Shown piece by piece: positions 1 through 6,430 of a stretch of DNA of 16,628 nt. The position numbers were made by a program, and so were the translations under genes. Position 1 is the stretch's first letter, and each line of letters begins with the position of its first letter. Below the pieces are notes generated by a model, which was given only the letters and a program-made list of their open reading frames with translations, did not search any database and was not told the origin of the DNA. This DNA comes from JAGMDK01 sp023128695 (GTDB lineage: Bacteria; Planctomycetota; Phycisphaerae; UBA1845; Fen-1342), in contig DAOVQG010000066.1 in NCBI GenBank assembly GCA_030628805.1, forward strand, positions 1 through 16,628, read 5' to 3'.

Positions 1-12
1 CCGAATGTCAGA

Positions 13-26
13 AATAACGTGTTATT
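13..26. repeat. 14-bp inverted repeat near left edge
   Basis: AATAAC and GTTATT are separated by GT. It lies about 130 bases before the prepilin-like gene, in sequence with no recognisable coding region. It could be part of a terminator for a gene outside the window or a protein-binding site; there is no T-run after it. Positions 27-91 hold nothing I can assign. Confidence 0.3.
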
Positions 27-91
27 GAGAGCAACGCGACAACATAACTGCTGTTAGGCACCTGCTCACCGAATAGCGCAAATGGCTGACC

Positions 92-115
92 GCTGAAAGC
101 TGATTGCTGAAAGCT
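92..115 (+). repeat. Heptanucleotide tandem repeat (GCTGAAA type)
   Basis: The sequence reads as 7-bp units GCTGAAA, GCTGATT, GCTGAAA and a partial GCT. It sits about 45 bases upstream of the prepilin-like start codon. The same 7-bp periodicity with different unit sequences recurs at 1879-1911, 6223-6236, 13727-13761 and 13802-13836. Confidence 0.7.
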
Positions 116-158
116 TGTTGCATACGGCTGAACTCTTACGAAAGAAGGAGCTGCAACG

Positions 159-1238
159 ATGGCACCGCCTAGACGAACCAGCCGGGAGCACCCCGGCTTC
201 ACGTTGATCGAGCTGCTGGTGGTCGTGGCGATCATCGCGCTGCTGATTTCCATTCTCCTGCCAAGCCTCAGCATAGCCAAGGATCAGGCCAAAAAGGTCA
301 AATGCGGGGCGAACCTGCGCTCGATCGGACAGGCCGTGGAGACCTGTTATGCCGAGAACCGCGACTTCGGCCCTTCCTGGGACGACGGCATGGCCCAGGA
401 TGAGGTGTCGTGCAACCTCCAATATTGGCCCCTCTTTTCCTGGATCGACACGCTGTTCGATATCGGCTACCTCGGTAACCCGGACGTTCAGATTTGCCCC
501 AGCGACAAGCGTCCGGATCAAGTGGTGAAAGAGCGTATCTCCGACGAGACCGGCTATTATCGGTATGGATTTGTAAATAAGTTCAATCATGGCGAAACAT
601 TGAAAGAGGGTCTCCGCTCCAGCTATGCCATGAACGTTCATATGCACTTCAATTTCTACGAGGATCGAACTCACGACACGGCCCGACAGGTCTTCGCCGC
701 CGACGGCTGGTGGACCTGGTTCGGTTCACTAAACGCCATGTGGCTGATGACACCGAAGGTTTTGGGCACTGCCCCGTCCCCGAATGGTTGGCCGGACGCG
801 TGGCACGGTACTTCGGTCGGCTGGCGGCATGGTCGTGATCGGGTGGCATCACTGCTGTTCCGCGATGGACATGTCATGCCTTTGAAACCGAGATCCTATC
901 CTTACTCCACCGCCGATGACCTCAAATATCAGACTGTTGATACTACTCGTTACTACACTTGGCTACCTGGTGAAAGCCCAACCCGGCGCTATGATAACGA
1001 ATACGGAGAAGGCTCCAATTGCCCGTACCGGATTGAAGAATATGTCGGAGCGGACCCGCCAATAAAACCGGCCTGGGTGGAGGCAAAGGATACCGGGTGT
1101 GGGGCCAAGTTCATTAGGGATGATACAGACGATAACAATTTCCACCCCTACGCCTATCCCGACGAGCTCAACGCCGTTTGGCGAACTCGCCACGGCGCCT
1201 GGTCAAAACTTCCCAGTAATCCGAACCATCGGAACTAA
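159..1238 (+). CDS. Prepilin-type N-terminal cleavage/methylation domain protein
   Basis: This 359-residue protein starts with a short basic leader and then GFTLIE (residues 13-18), the prepilin peptidase site. Cleavage is expected between Gly13 and Phe14, with the conserved Glu at mature position 5. A hydrophobic helix of about 20 residues follows (LLVVVAIIALLISILLPSL), then a KCGANLRSIGQA-like stretch typical of planctomycete pseudopilins. Near residue 224 it carries a version of the H-x-DG signature, His224 and Asp236-Gly237, spaced by 11 residues rather than the usual 9. By family knowledge such proteins are processed by a PilD-like peptidase and held in the inner membrane or assembled into a pseudopilus; substrate and partners are unknown. 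AAGGAG at 145-150, 8 bases before the ATG, supports the start. A small zinc-ribbon protein follows after 3 bases, so the two are probably co-transcribed. Family call is firm; the exact role is not. Confidence 0.88.
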   Translation: MAPPRRTSREHPGFTLIELLVVVAIIALLISILLPSLSIAKDQAKKVKCGANLRSIGQAVETCYAENRDFGPSWDDGMAQDEVSCNLQYWPLFSWIDTLFDIGYLGNPDVQICPSDKRPDQVVKERISDETGYYRYGFVNKFNHGETLKEGLRSSYAMNVHMHFNFYEDRTHDTARQVFAADGWWTWFGSLNAMWLMTPKVLGTAPSPNGWPDAWHGTSVGWRHGRDRVASLLFRDGHVMPLKPRSYPYSTADDLKYQTVDTTRYYTWLPGESPTRRYDNEYGEGSNCPYRIEEYVGADPPIKPAWVEAKDTGCGAKFIRDDTDDNNFHPYAYPDELNAVWRTRHGAWSKLPSNPNHRN

Positions 1239-1241
1239 CCC

Positions 1242-1661
1242 ATGTCCCAAAGTCGACGGAACGTGCTGTTTGGAATCCTCGGCGTCGTCGCCGTCATCGC
1301 CGCGTGTTTTTTCTTCTTCACCGGCCGGGGAGGCGTGCCGAGAATCGGCAATAAGTACACTGTCCATGGCATCTGCCTGGCGTGCCGGCACGAGGGAGAG
1401 TCGCAATATCCACGCGACGAGCGCCCGCCCCACAAATGTACGCAGTGTGGGGAGCAGGCGGTCTATCCTTTGTACTTCTGCCGTGATTGCAAGCATCGCT
1501 TCGTGCCGCATCTCGTCCGCACGAAGATGGGCGATCCCCTCCGGATTCCGGAAAACGTGTGGTGCCCGAATTGCGGCAGCACTAATTGGATCGGGTTCAT
1601 CCCGAAGTTACAGCCCGAGGAGCCGGTCGGCGATGCCCCCTGGCCGGAGTGGCCGGGGTAA
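1242..1661 (+). CDS. Small membrane-anchored double zinc-ribbon protein
   Basis: A 139-residue protein of unknown function. Residues 8-27 form a single hydrophobic segment after a basic N-terminus (MSQSRRN), so it is probably an N-terminal anchor with the rest on one side of the membrane. The soluble part has four CxxC knuckles: Cys45/Cys48, Cys66/Cys69, Cys80/Cys83 and Cys108/Cys111. That is enough ligands for two zinc-ribbon or rubredoxin-like sites. The ATG is 3 bases after the stop codon of the prepilin-like gene and has no clear ribosome-binding site of its own, which suggests translational coupling. Context points to a role linked to the prepilin-like protein, such as assembly or folding, but that is inference. 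The C-terminus is rich in Pro, Glu and Trp, and the stop is followed within 31 bases by a repeat patch. Confidence 0.75.
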   Translation: MSQSRRNVLFGILGVVAVIAACFFFFTGRGGVPRIGNKYTVHGICLACRHEGESQYPRDERPPHKCTQCGEQAVYPLYFCRDCKHRFVPHLVRTKMGDPLRIPENVWCPNCGSTNWIGFIPKLQPEEPVGDAPWPEWPG

Positions 1662-1837
1662 GCGTACGGCGACGATCTGCCGTAAATCAAATGTAGCGGC
1701 CGGGCTCTGTCCCGGCCGTCCCACCGGCTGGAAGCCGGTGCCACACACTAATGTAGCGGCCGGGCCCCGTACCGGCCGTCCCACCGGCTGGAAGCCGGTG
1801 CCACACACTAATGTAGCGGCCGGGCCCCGTACCGGTC

Positions 1838-1877
1838 GTGGGAACGTGGGAACGTGACAAGGTGATAAGGTGACAAG
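1838..1877 (+). repeat. Octanucleotide tandem repeat (GTGACAAG type)
   Basis: Five 8-bp units run in register: GTGGGAAC twice, then GTGACAAG, GTGATAAG and GTGACAAG. The array begins where the third 60-bp repeat copy breaks off and ends one base before the heptamer array at 1879. Confidence 0.75.
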
Positions 1878-1878
1878 G

Positions 1879-1911
1879 TCTAGTTTCTAGTCTCTAGTTT
1901 CTAGTCTCTAG
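1879..1911 (+). repeat. Heptanucleotide tandem repeat (TCTAGTT/TCTAGTC)
   Basis: Alternating 7-bp units TCTAGTT and TCTAGTC are present twice, then a partial TCTAG. The resulting 14-bp period is perfect over the whole array. It directly adjoins the octamer array on the left and the fourth 60-bp hairpin repeat on the right. Confidence 0.85.
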
Positions 1912-2000
1912 ATGTAGCGGTCGGCCCCCGTGCCGGCCATTCCCACCGGCTGGAAGCCGGTGCCACACAATTACGGGCTGAAGCTAGCGGCTCTTTGGAA

Positions 2001-3251
2001 TCAGAGGGCTCGCGGGCCCAGTGTTGCCACGCAAAGCTGATCGGCAGGCAGGCGACGGGCGTAGGCGGCGACGCGGTCGGGGGTCACGGCGCGCAAGGCG
2101 TCCAGCTTGGGGCTCAGACCGAGCGGGCGGCCGAAGTGGAACAGATCGTCGCTGAGACGGCCGGCCCGTGCACGGGTCAGGTCGTCTTCCGTTTCGTATT
2201 GGGCGATCAGGCTGTCGCGGGCCCGGGTCGTCTCGGCCGCGGTCAGGTCCTCTCCCACTCGTTGCAATTCACGTAACAGCGTCTGGTAAGTCCGGTCGCA
2301 GCGTTCGGGGGTCGTGCTGGCCCCGAGGTGGAAGACGCCTTTGCCGCGCGGCTGCTCGTGCCACGCGCCCACCCAGTACACCAAGCCCTGCTTCTCGCGC
2401 ACCTCGGTGAACAGGCGGCCACTCATCCCGCCGGCCAGCACGCCGATCAGCACCTGTTCGACCGGGAAATCGTCGTGATCCCGCGGCAGGCCCGGCAGCG
2501 TGATGCCGATGTATTGCTGCTCGAGCTCCTTGTGCCGATGCTCGCGGGCGGGCTTGAACTCGAAATCCGCTGACTCGCGACCGCCCCGCTCGGGTGAGCC
2601 CAGTCCGGCGAAGCAGTGCTCGATCCGCCGGGCGAGTTTGGCCGCATCGACCGGCCCGGCGGCGACTACCTGGAGACGGCCGGCGTGATAGACTTTCCGC
2701 CAATGGTCGCGGATCACGTCCGGCGTGAGTCGTGCGAGCGATGCGGGCGTTCCGCCGATGTGTTGGCCCAGGACGGGGCCGAGCGTGAGCCGCTGGATCA
2801 TGATTCGCAGCAGATCTTGCGGCTCGTCCTCCAGGTGACGCAGTTCCTGTTGGGCCAACTCGACGGCGACTTGGCAAGCATCATCAGGGAACGTGGGGTG
2901 ACAGATCATTTCGGCCACGAGGTCCGTCACGTCGAGCACGAACTCCGGCAGGCATAGGACGCGGACGAGCATGGTCTGCCGGCCGCTGACCGTGGCCCAT
3001 TGGACTCCGAGCCGGTCGAAGGCGTCCGCCAGGCCGCGGCCGTCGAATCGCCGCGTGCCCTTGGAGAGCGTTTGCTGGACGATGGCGCCGACGCCGGTCA
3101 GCTTCGGCGGCTCGTCGGCCAGGCCGCTGAGCATACGGAAGCACAATGCGACGGTGTTGCGCTGCGGGAGGACGTCGGCGGCAAACTCGACGCCGTTGTC
3201 GAGGTGTTCGTGGACGAACTCGCCGGAGGTCGTGCTTACGCCGGCTGCCAT
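2001..3251 (-). CDS. M16 family (insulinase/processing-peptidase-like) protein, non-catalytic
   Basis: A 416-residue M16B-type protein with the usual two-lobed architecture and family length. The N-terminal lobe has GVGAIVQQTLSKGT at the place where active members have GLAHFLEHMLFKGT. The zinc motif HxxEH is therefore replaced by AxxQQ, and no metal site remains. The later conserved Glu region survives as ELAQQELRHLEDEPQDL. The C-terminal lobe keeps GMSGRLFTEVREKQGLVYWVGAW, which matches the substrate-binding Arg/Tyr region of the family. By analogy with inactive M16 subunits it may bind peptides or pair with an active subunit encoded elsewhere. I chose the ATG at 3251 because it overlaps the mutase stop codon by one base (TGATG), which suggests translational coupling. 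The upstream in-frame extension to 3380 would run inside the mutase gene and looks like out-of-frame coding sequence. There is no signal peptide, so a cytoplasmic location is likely. Confidence 0.88.
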   Translation of the reverse strand: MAAGVSTTSGEFVHEHLDNGVEFAADVLPQRNTVALCFRMLSGLADEPPKLTGVGAIVQQTLSKGTRRFDGRGLADAFDRLGVQWATVSGRQTMLVRVLCLPEFVLDVTDLVAEMICHPTFPDDACQVAVELAQQELRHLEDEPQDLLRIMIQRLTLGPVLGQHIGGTPASLARLTPDVIRDHWRKVYHAGRLQVVAAGPVDAAKLARRIEHCFAGLGSPERGGRESADFEFKPAREHRHKELEQQYIGITLPGLPRDHDDFPVEQVLIGVLAGGMSGRLFTEVREKQGLVYWVGAWHEQPRGKGVFHLGASTTPERCDRTYQTLLRELQRVGEDLTAAETTRARDSLIAQYETEDDLTRARAGRLSDDLFHFGRPLGLSPKLDALRAVTPDRVAAYARRLPADQLCVATLGPRAL

Positions 3252-4846
3252 CAATGGTCCACCGCGGTGCCGAGCAAGGGGGTCAGCTCGGCGAGCTTCT
3301 GCTGGAGCAGGTTGTCGTCGCGGGCCTCCATGTTCAGCCGCAGGAGCGGTTCGGTGTTGGAGGGCCGGATGTTGAACCACCAGTCTGTGTACTGGACGGT
3401 GACGCCGTCGAGGTAATCGATTTCGGCGTCGCTGTACTTTTCCGCGATGTTTTTGAGGGTGCCGTCTTTGTCCTCGTTCTCGAAGTTGCGTTCGCCGCTG
3501 CCGGCGTAGACGTTGAGCGGCTCAATGAGTTGCGAGAGCGGTTTGGCACTGCGGGTGAGGGTGTTGAGCACGGTGATGAAGGCGAGCATACCGTTGTCGC
3601 AGAAGTAGAAATCGCGGAAGTAGAAGTGTCCGCTGAGCTCGCCGCCGAAAATCGCGTTGTTGTCGGCCATAGTGCGTTTCATGAAGACATGGCCGACGCG
3701 TTCGCGCCTCGGGAGGCCGCCGGCCTTCTCGATTGTCTCGGGGACGATGCGGCTGGAGCGGAGATCGTAGACGACGGTGGTCCCCGGCCGCTCGCTGAGG
3801 TACTCGCCGGCCAGCAGGGCGGTGATCAGATCGCAGCGAACGATGTCGGCGTTTTCATCCACGAACATGCAACGGTCGGCGTCCCCGTCGAAACAGGCCC
3901 CGCAATCAGCCTTGTGCTCGCGGACGGCGGCCTGGAGCTGTTCGAGATTGGCCGGCACGAGCGGGTTCGGCGGGTGCACGAACTCCCCGTCGTGCTCGAA
4001 GTTCACCGCTATGATCGTCAGGTTGGGCACGCCGTTGAAGACGATCGGGAACCAGCGGCCGGCCATGCCGTTGGAGGCATCGACGACAACCTTGAGTTGC
4101 CGCGGCTCTCGCAGGAATTTGAGCAGGTAGCTGCGATATTCTTCGGACAGGTCCAGGGAGCTGATCGAAGCCAGCTCCGGAACCGGGTGGCGGGAGATGG
4201 CCCGCGCGATACGCTCGATCTCCTTGAGCCCGGTCTCGGCCCCGATCGGCTTGCCCTTGGGGCCGGAGATTTTGAAGCCGTTGTAGTTGGCCGGGTTGTG
4301 GCTGGCGGTGACCTGGACGCCGCCGCAGCAGGGCATGTGGTTGGTCGCGAAGGCGATTTGCGGGGTGTCGGTCATGCCGATGTCGATGACGGGGGTTCCG
4401 ACCGCCGCGGCACCTTCCATGAACGCCCGGGCGAGTTGGGGGCTGTGCTTGCGCATGTCGCGGCCGACGATGAGGGTGTTCATCCTGGAGTCGCTGCGGT
4501 CGTAGCCGGTGAGGGAGGTACGCAGAAACTGGGCGGTCGCGTTCCCGATCCGCCAGGCGACGTCTTCGTTGAGCAGGTCGGGGACGGTGGCGCGCACGTC
4601 GTACGTTTTGAAGACTTTGCGGATCATGTCTCGTTTGTCCATTTCAAGTACGGCCCGGGGTAAGTTTTTCTCGGTGGCGACCTCCGCGCCGAAGTACGCG
4701 GGTCTGTCCTGATCGTCTTCGTTGAACCGGCAGCCGGGGCACTTACGGTAGTTGGCCCGTCGCCGGCCGATGCAGATGGCTTCCGAAATCATGATGTGCT
4801 CTTCCCCCGGGCAGTAGCGCTGGATTTCGTTCGATTCATCTGCCAC
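3251..4846 (-). CDS. Phosphomannomutase/phosphoglucomutase with Cys-rich N-terminal extension
   Basis: A 531-residue alpha-D-phosphohexomutase, interconverting hexose 1- and 6-phosphates for polysaccharide or nucleotide-sugar synthesis. All four active-site loops are present in order: TASHNPANYNG with the phosphorylated Ser (about residue 180), the Mg loop FDGDADR (about 320), the sugar-specificity loop GGELSGH (about 400) and the phosphate loop RPSNTEPLLRL (about 493). Which sugar is preferred cannot be told from sequence. I place the start at GTG 4846, with GGGAG 8 bases upstream. An alternative ATG at 4642 lies just before the core (KVFKTYDVRATVPD). The extra N-terminal segment holds Cys12, His17, Cys25, Cys36 and Cys39 (C-x4-H-x7-C-x10-C-x2-C), a probable zinc-binding knuckle not needed for mutase activity. 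In-frame sequence further upstream derives partly from a repeat element (MAGRDARPTP) and is unlikely to be translated. The M16-like gene follows with a 1-base overlap. Confidence 0.92.
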   Translation of the reverse strand: MADESNEIQRYCPGEEHIMISEAICIGRRRANYRKCPGCRFNEDDQDRPAYFGAEVATEKNLPRAVLEMDKRDMIRKVFKTYDVRATVPDLLNEDVAWRIGNATAQFLRTSLTGYDRSDSRMNTLIVGRDMRKHSPQLARAFMEGAAAVGTPVIDIGMTDTPQIAFATNHMPCCGGVQVTASHNPANYNGFKISGPKGKPIGAETGLKEIERIARAISRHPVPELASISSLDLSEEYRSYLLKFLREPRQLKVVVDASNGMAGRWFPIVFNGVPNLTIIAVNFEHDGEFVHPPNPLVPANLEQLQAAVREHKADCGACFDGDADRCMFVDENADIVRCDLITALLAGEYLSERPGTTVVYDLRSSRIVPETIEKAGGLPRRERVGHVFMKRTMADNNAIFGGELSGHFYFRDFYFCDNGMLAFITVLNTLTRSAKPLSQLIEPLNVYAGSGERNFENEDKDGTLKNIAEKYSDAEIDYLDGVTVQYTDWWFNIRPSNTEPLLRLNMEARDDNLLQQKLAELTPLLGTAVDH

Positions 4847-4925
4847 GTTCTGGGCTCCCGGAGGACCTTCCTCACGAAATGCTAGCAGACGCGGCGGGAA
4901 TCGGCTACCCTCCGTAACAAGACGG

Positions 4926-5077
4926 CTGGCACTCGGGTGAGCGTCAGCATTGTAGGTTAATCCCCTTTTTGGGGTGGGGCGGGCGTCCCTGCCCGCCATT
5001 CTCTTGCTGACAATGCCGCCTCGCGGGCAGGGACGCCCACGCCACCTACTATTATGACGCTCACCCCTGGCACTCGG
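4926..5077. mobile_element. MITE-like inverted-repeat element with 11-bp flanking direct repeats
   Basis: The 11-base sequence CTGGCACTCGG occurs at 4926-4936 and again at 5067-5077. Between them lies about 130 bases with terminal inverted repeats: GGGTGAGCGTCA (4935-4946) matches the complement of TGACGCTCACCC (5055-5066) exactly over 12 bases. An inner inverted pair of 23 bases (4974-4996 and 5023-5045) has only two mismatches. There is no coding capacity. Terminal inverted repeats plus a short flanking duplication are what a miniature transposable element leaves. The element sits between the divergent mutase and 5092 genes, so it could affect both promoters. A related, degenerate copy is at 8775-8856. 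Which transposase would move it is unknown. Confidence 0.75.
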
Positions 5078-5091
5078 AGCAGCAGACTACC

Positions 5092-6219
5092 ATGGCCGGT
5101 GACTTCGGAGTTGTGTATCCGCTTTGGGACTTCGCGGCGGACGAGGGGAGCCTGCTGGAGCAGGTCGCCGGGGACGTGGGCATCGACCATCTCACGGTCC
5201 CCGTTGTGACGGGTGCCCAAACGCAATTCCGCTTCGTCAGCGGCGGGGGCTCGCCGCACTTTCATACGGAAGGTGGCTGGCACTATCGACCACAGGCCCG
5301 GGCGTACGCCGCCGTCTTGAAGCCGCCGAAGGCCCGCTGGTTCGCCGGGGGGGACTTGCTGGCCCAAATGCGGGAACGGGCGGCTGCGTTTGACGTGCGG
5401 CTGCTGCTGCGGGTCGACGTGCGGGCGGTGCGGGCGCTCGTTGAGAAGGAGCCTCATCTGTGTCAGCGCAACGCGTGGGGGCAGGAAGTCCCGTCCGCCG
5501 GGGGATGCGCGTGCAACCCGGACCTGCGGGAACTGCTGCGGGCCACGTTCGATGACCTCGCGCGCTATGAGCCCGCCGGGTATGAGCTGGTGGATGGCGT
5601 GCCCGACTGCGCGGCGGATCGCGGCGTGACACGCCCGTTTGGATGGCATCCGGCGATCCGCCACCTGCTCGATATCTGCTTCTGTGCCTCGTGCCGGCAG
5701 GTGGCCGAGCGGGAAGGGGTCGATCCGGATCAAGCGGCACGGAGCGTCCGTGTGCGGATCGAACGGCACCTGGCGGGACAGACACCAATTTCAGGGCCGG
5801 ACGATACAGACCCGGTCGTCTCAAAATACGTGGCCACGCGCGCCAAGGACTGCTGCCTCTGGCTGCAACGGCTGGCGGAGAGTGATCCGGAGCGTCGACG
5901 CCTGCTCGTGAGGACGTTCGGCGAGTGGACGCTGGGCAACTGCGCGCCGTGGGTGCGGATGGTGCGCTTCCCGGCCGGCGCCTGTGGTCCCTTGGACGGC
6001 GAGCAGTGGGCGGAACGTGTACAAGCCCTGCCCGAGATCAGCGCCCTGGCGTTGCCCGTGTGGCGGCCGACTTTTAACGAAGCCGCGGAACTGGTGCGGC
6101 TGGTCTCGGAAGCAGTGCGGGCCGGCGTGAGTACATTTGATTTCGAGGGGCTCTGTGAGGCGCCGTGGGACGCGATAACCTGGCTCAAACAGGCGATCCG
6201 CTTCGCCCGGCGAGGATGA
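5092..6219 (+). CDS. Hypothetical protein, possible glycosyl-hydrolase-like TIM barrel
   Basis: A 375-residue protein that I do not recognise with confidence. It has no signal peptide or membrane segment. Its pattern resembles GHL-type barrels related to glycoside hydrolases: an early strand-like VGIDHLTVPVV, a helix-strand segment AAAFDVRLLLRVDV, then CACNPDLRELLRATFDDLARY (from residue 139) followed by GYELVDGVP. In that barrel class, CxNP-x-R leads into a strand ending near catalytic acids. Cys196, Cys198 and Cys201 (ICFCASCRQVA) match the cysteine cluster often seen after that point, so a metal- or structure-stabilising knuckle is likely. The catalytic residues and substrate are not identifiable. 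The ATG at 5092 lies 14 bases past the MITE-like element. The upstream GGAG (5075-5078) is rather far away at 13 bases, so the start is moderately certain. It may once have been controlled together with the divergent mutase gene. Confidence 0.6.
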   Translation: MAGDFGVVYPLWDFAADEGSLLEQVAGDVGIDHLTVPVVTGAQTQFRFVSGGGSPHFHTEGGWHYRPQARAYAAVLKPPKARWFAGGDLLAQMRERAAAFDVRLLLRVDVRAVRALVEKEPHLCQRNAWGQEVPSAGGCACNPDLRELLRATFDDLARYEPAGYELVDGVPDCAADRGVTRPFGWHPAIRHLLDICFCASCRQVAEREGVDPDQAARSVRVRIERHLAGQTPISGPDDTDPVVSKYVATRAKDCCLWLQRLAESDPERRRLLVRTFGEWTLGNCAPWVRMVRFPAGACGPLDGEQWAERVQALPEISALALPVWRPTFNEAAELVRLVSEAVRAGVSTFDFEGLCEAPWDAITWLKQAIRFARRG

Positions 6220-6222
6220 ATG

Positions 6223-6236
6223 GATTGCGGATTGCT
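6223..6236 (+). repeat. Two-unit heptanucleotide repeat (GATTGCG, GATTGCT)
   Basis: Two 7-bp units lie directly after the stop codon of the 5092 gene. The units match the GATTNNN arrays at 13727-13761 and the complement of those at 13802-13836. Two units alone would be weak evidence; the match to longer arrays in the same window makes it worth recording. Confidence 0.45.
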
Positions 6237-6240
6237 TAAA

Positions 6241-6310
6241 TGTAGCGGCCGGGCTCCGTCTCGGCCGTCCCACCGGCTGGAAGCCGGTGCCACACAGAGA
6301 TGTAGCGGCC
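6241..6310 (+). repeat. Further copy of the 60-bp double-hairpin repeat
   Basis: Positions 6241-6295 match the units at 1692 and 1752 closely. A second copy starts in register at 6301 (TGTAGCGGCC), exactly 60 bases later, but is interrupted after 10 bases by the inverted repeat at 6311. This copy is in the same orientation as the first array. Confidence 0.85.
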
Positions 6311-6383
6311 GATGGGTGGCACGGCCGTGTCGGCCGTGAATACCTGCGACTTGTACACGGCTGACACAGCCGTGCCACCCATC
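6311..6383. terminator. Long imperfect hairpin between convergent genes (possible bidirectional terminator)
   Basis: Arms of 28 bases (6311-6338 and 6356-6383) are complementary at 26 positions and separated by a 17-base spacer. The outer 15 bases, GATGGGTGGCACGGC and its complement, are perfect. It lies between the stop codons of the 5092 gene and the convergent transporter gene, where a shared terminator would be expected. There is no U-run, so intrinsic termination would be atypical. The GGCACGGCTGTGTCAGCCGTGCC style is also familiar to me as a planctomycete dispersed repeat, and it seems to be inserted into a copy of the 60-bp repeat. Confidence 0.6.
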
Positions 6384-6430
6384 AAGCGATGTGTGACAGA
6401 GCACTAGGTCGCGCTCATGAACACGGCTTG

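Larger units (their letters stand above)
1692..1968 (+). repeat. 60-bp-period double-hairpin repeat array
   Basis: Copies begin TGTAGCGGCCGGG at 1692, 1752 and 1812 and TGTAGCGGTCGG at 1913. The first two are nearly identical, with an exact 60-base period. The third is cut off after about 25 bases at an octamer array. The fourth (1913-1968) is more diverged. Each full unit holds two short hairpins: a CGGCCGGG-type stem, and CACCGGCT paired with AGCCGGTG around a GGA loop. A fifth copy lies at 6241-6295. On the minus strand the repeat reads as CGTGFQPVGRP, a peptide I associate with misannotated planctomycete ORFs. The array lies between the ends of two converging genes and may act in transcription termination, but it is probably mainly a dispersed genomic repeat. 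Confidence 0.88.

Noticed and set aside
66..674. 202-codon minus-strand frame over the prepilin-like gene
   Set aside because: It is a shadow: the plus strand has the GFTLIE motif, a ribosome-binding site and coherent coding to 1238.
1692..1968. CRISPR array
   Set aside because: The 60-bp period has no variable spacers: whole units repeat and each folds into hairpins. No cas gene is present.
3252..3380. N-terminal extension of the M16 protein to 3380
   Set aside because: The added 43 residues (HPALQHRTAPAAEHGG style) overlap the mutase 3' end in another frame and lack any family similarity.
3146..4663. 505-codon open frame on the plus strand
   Set aside because: It is antisense to the phosphohexomutase, which has all its catalytic motifs on the minus strand. 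The plus-strand translation is low-complexity Val/Ala/Gly/Asp-rich text typical of a GC-rich antisense frame.
4847..4999. N-terminal extension of the mutase to ATG 4999
   Set aside because: The first residues (MAGRDARPTP) are encoded by the inverted-repeat element, and the GTG at 4846 has a proper ribosome-binding site.
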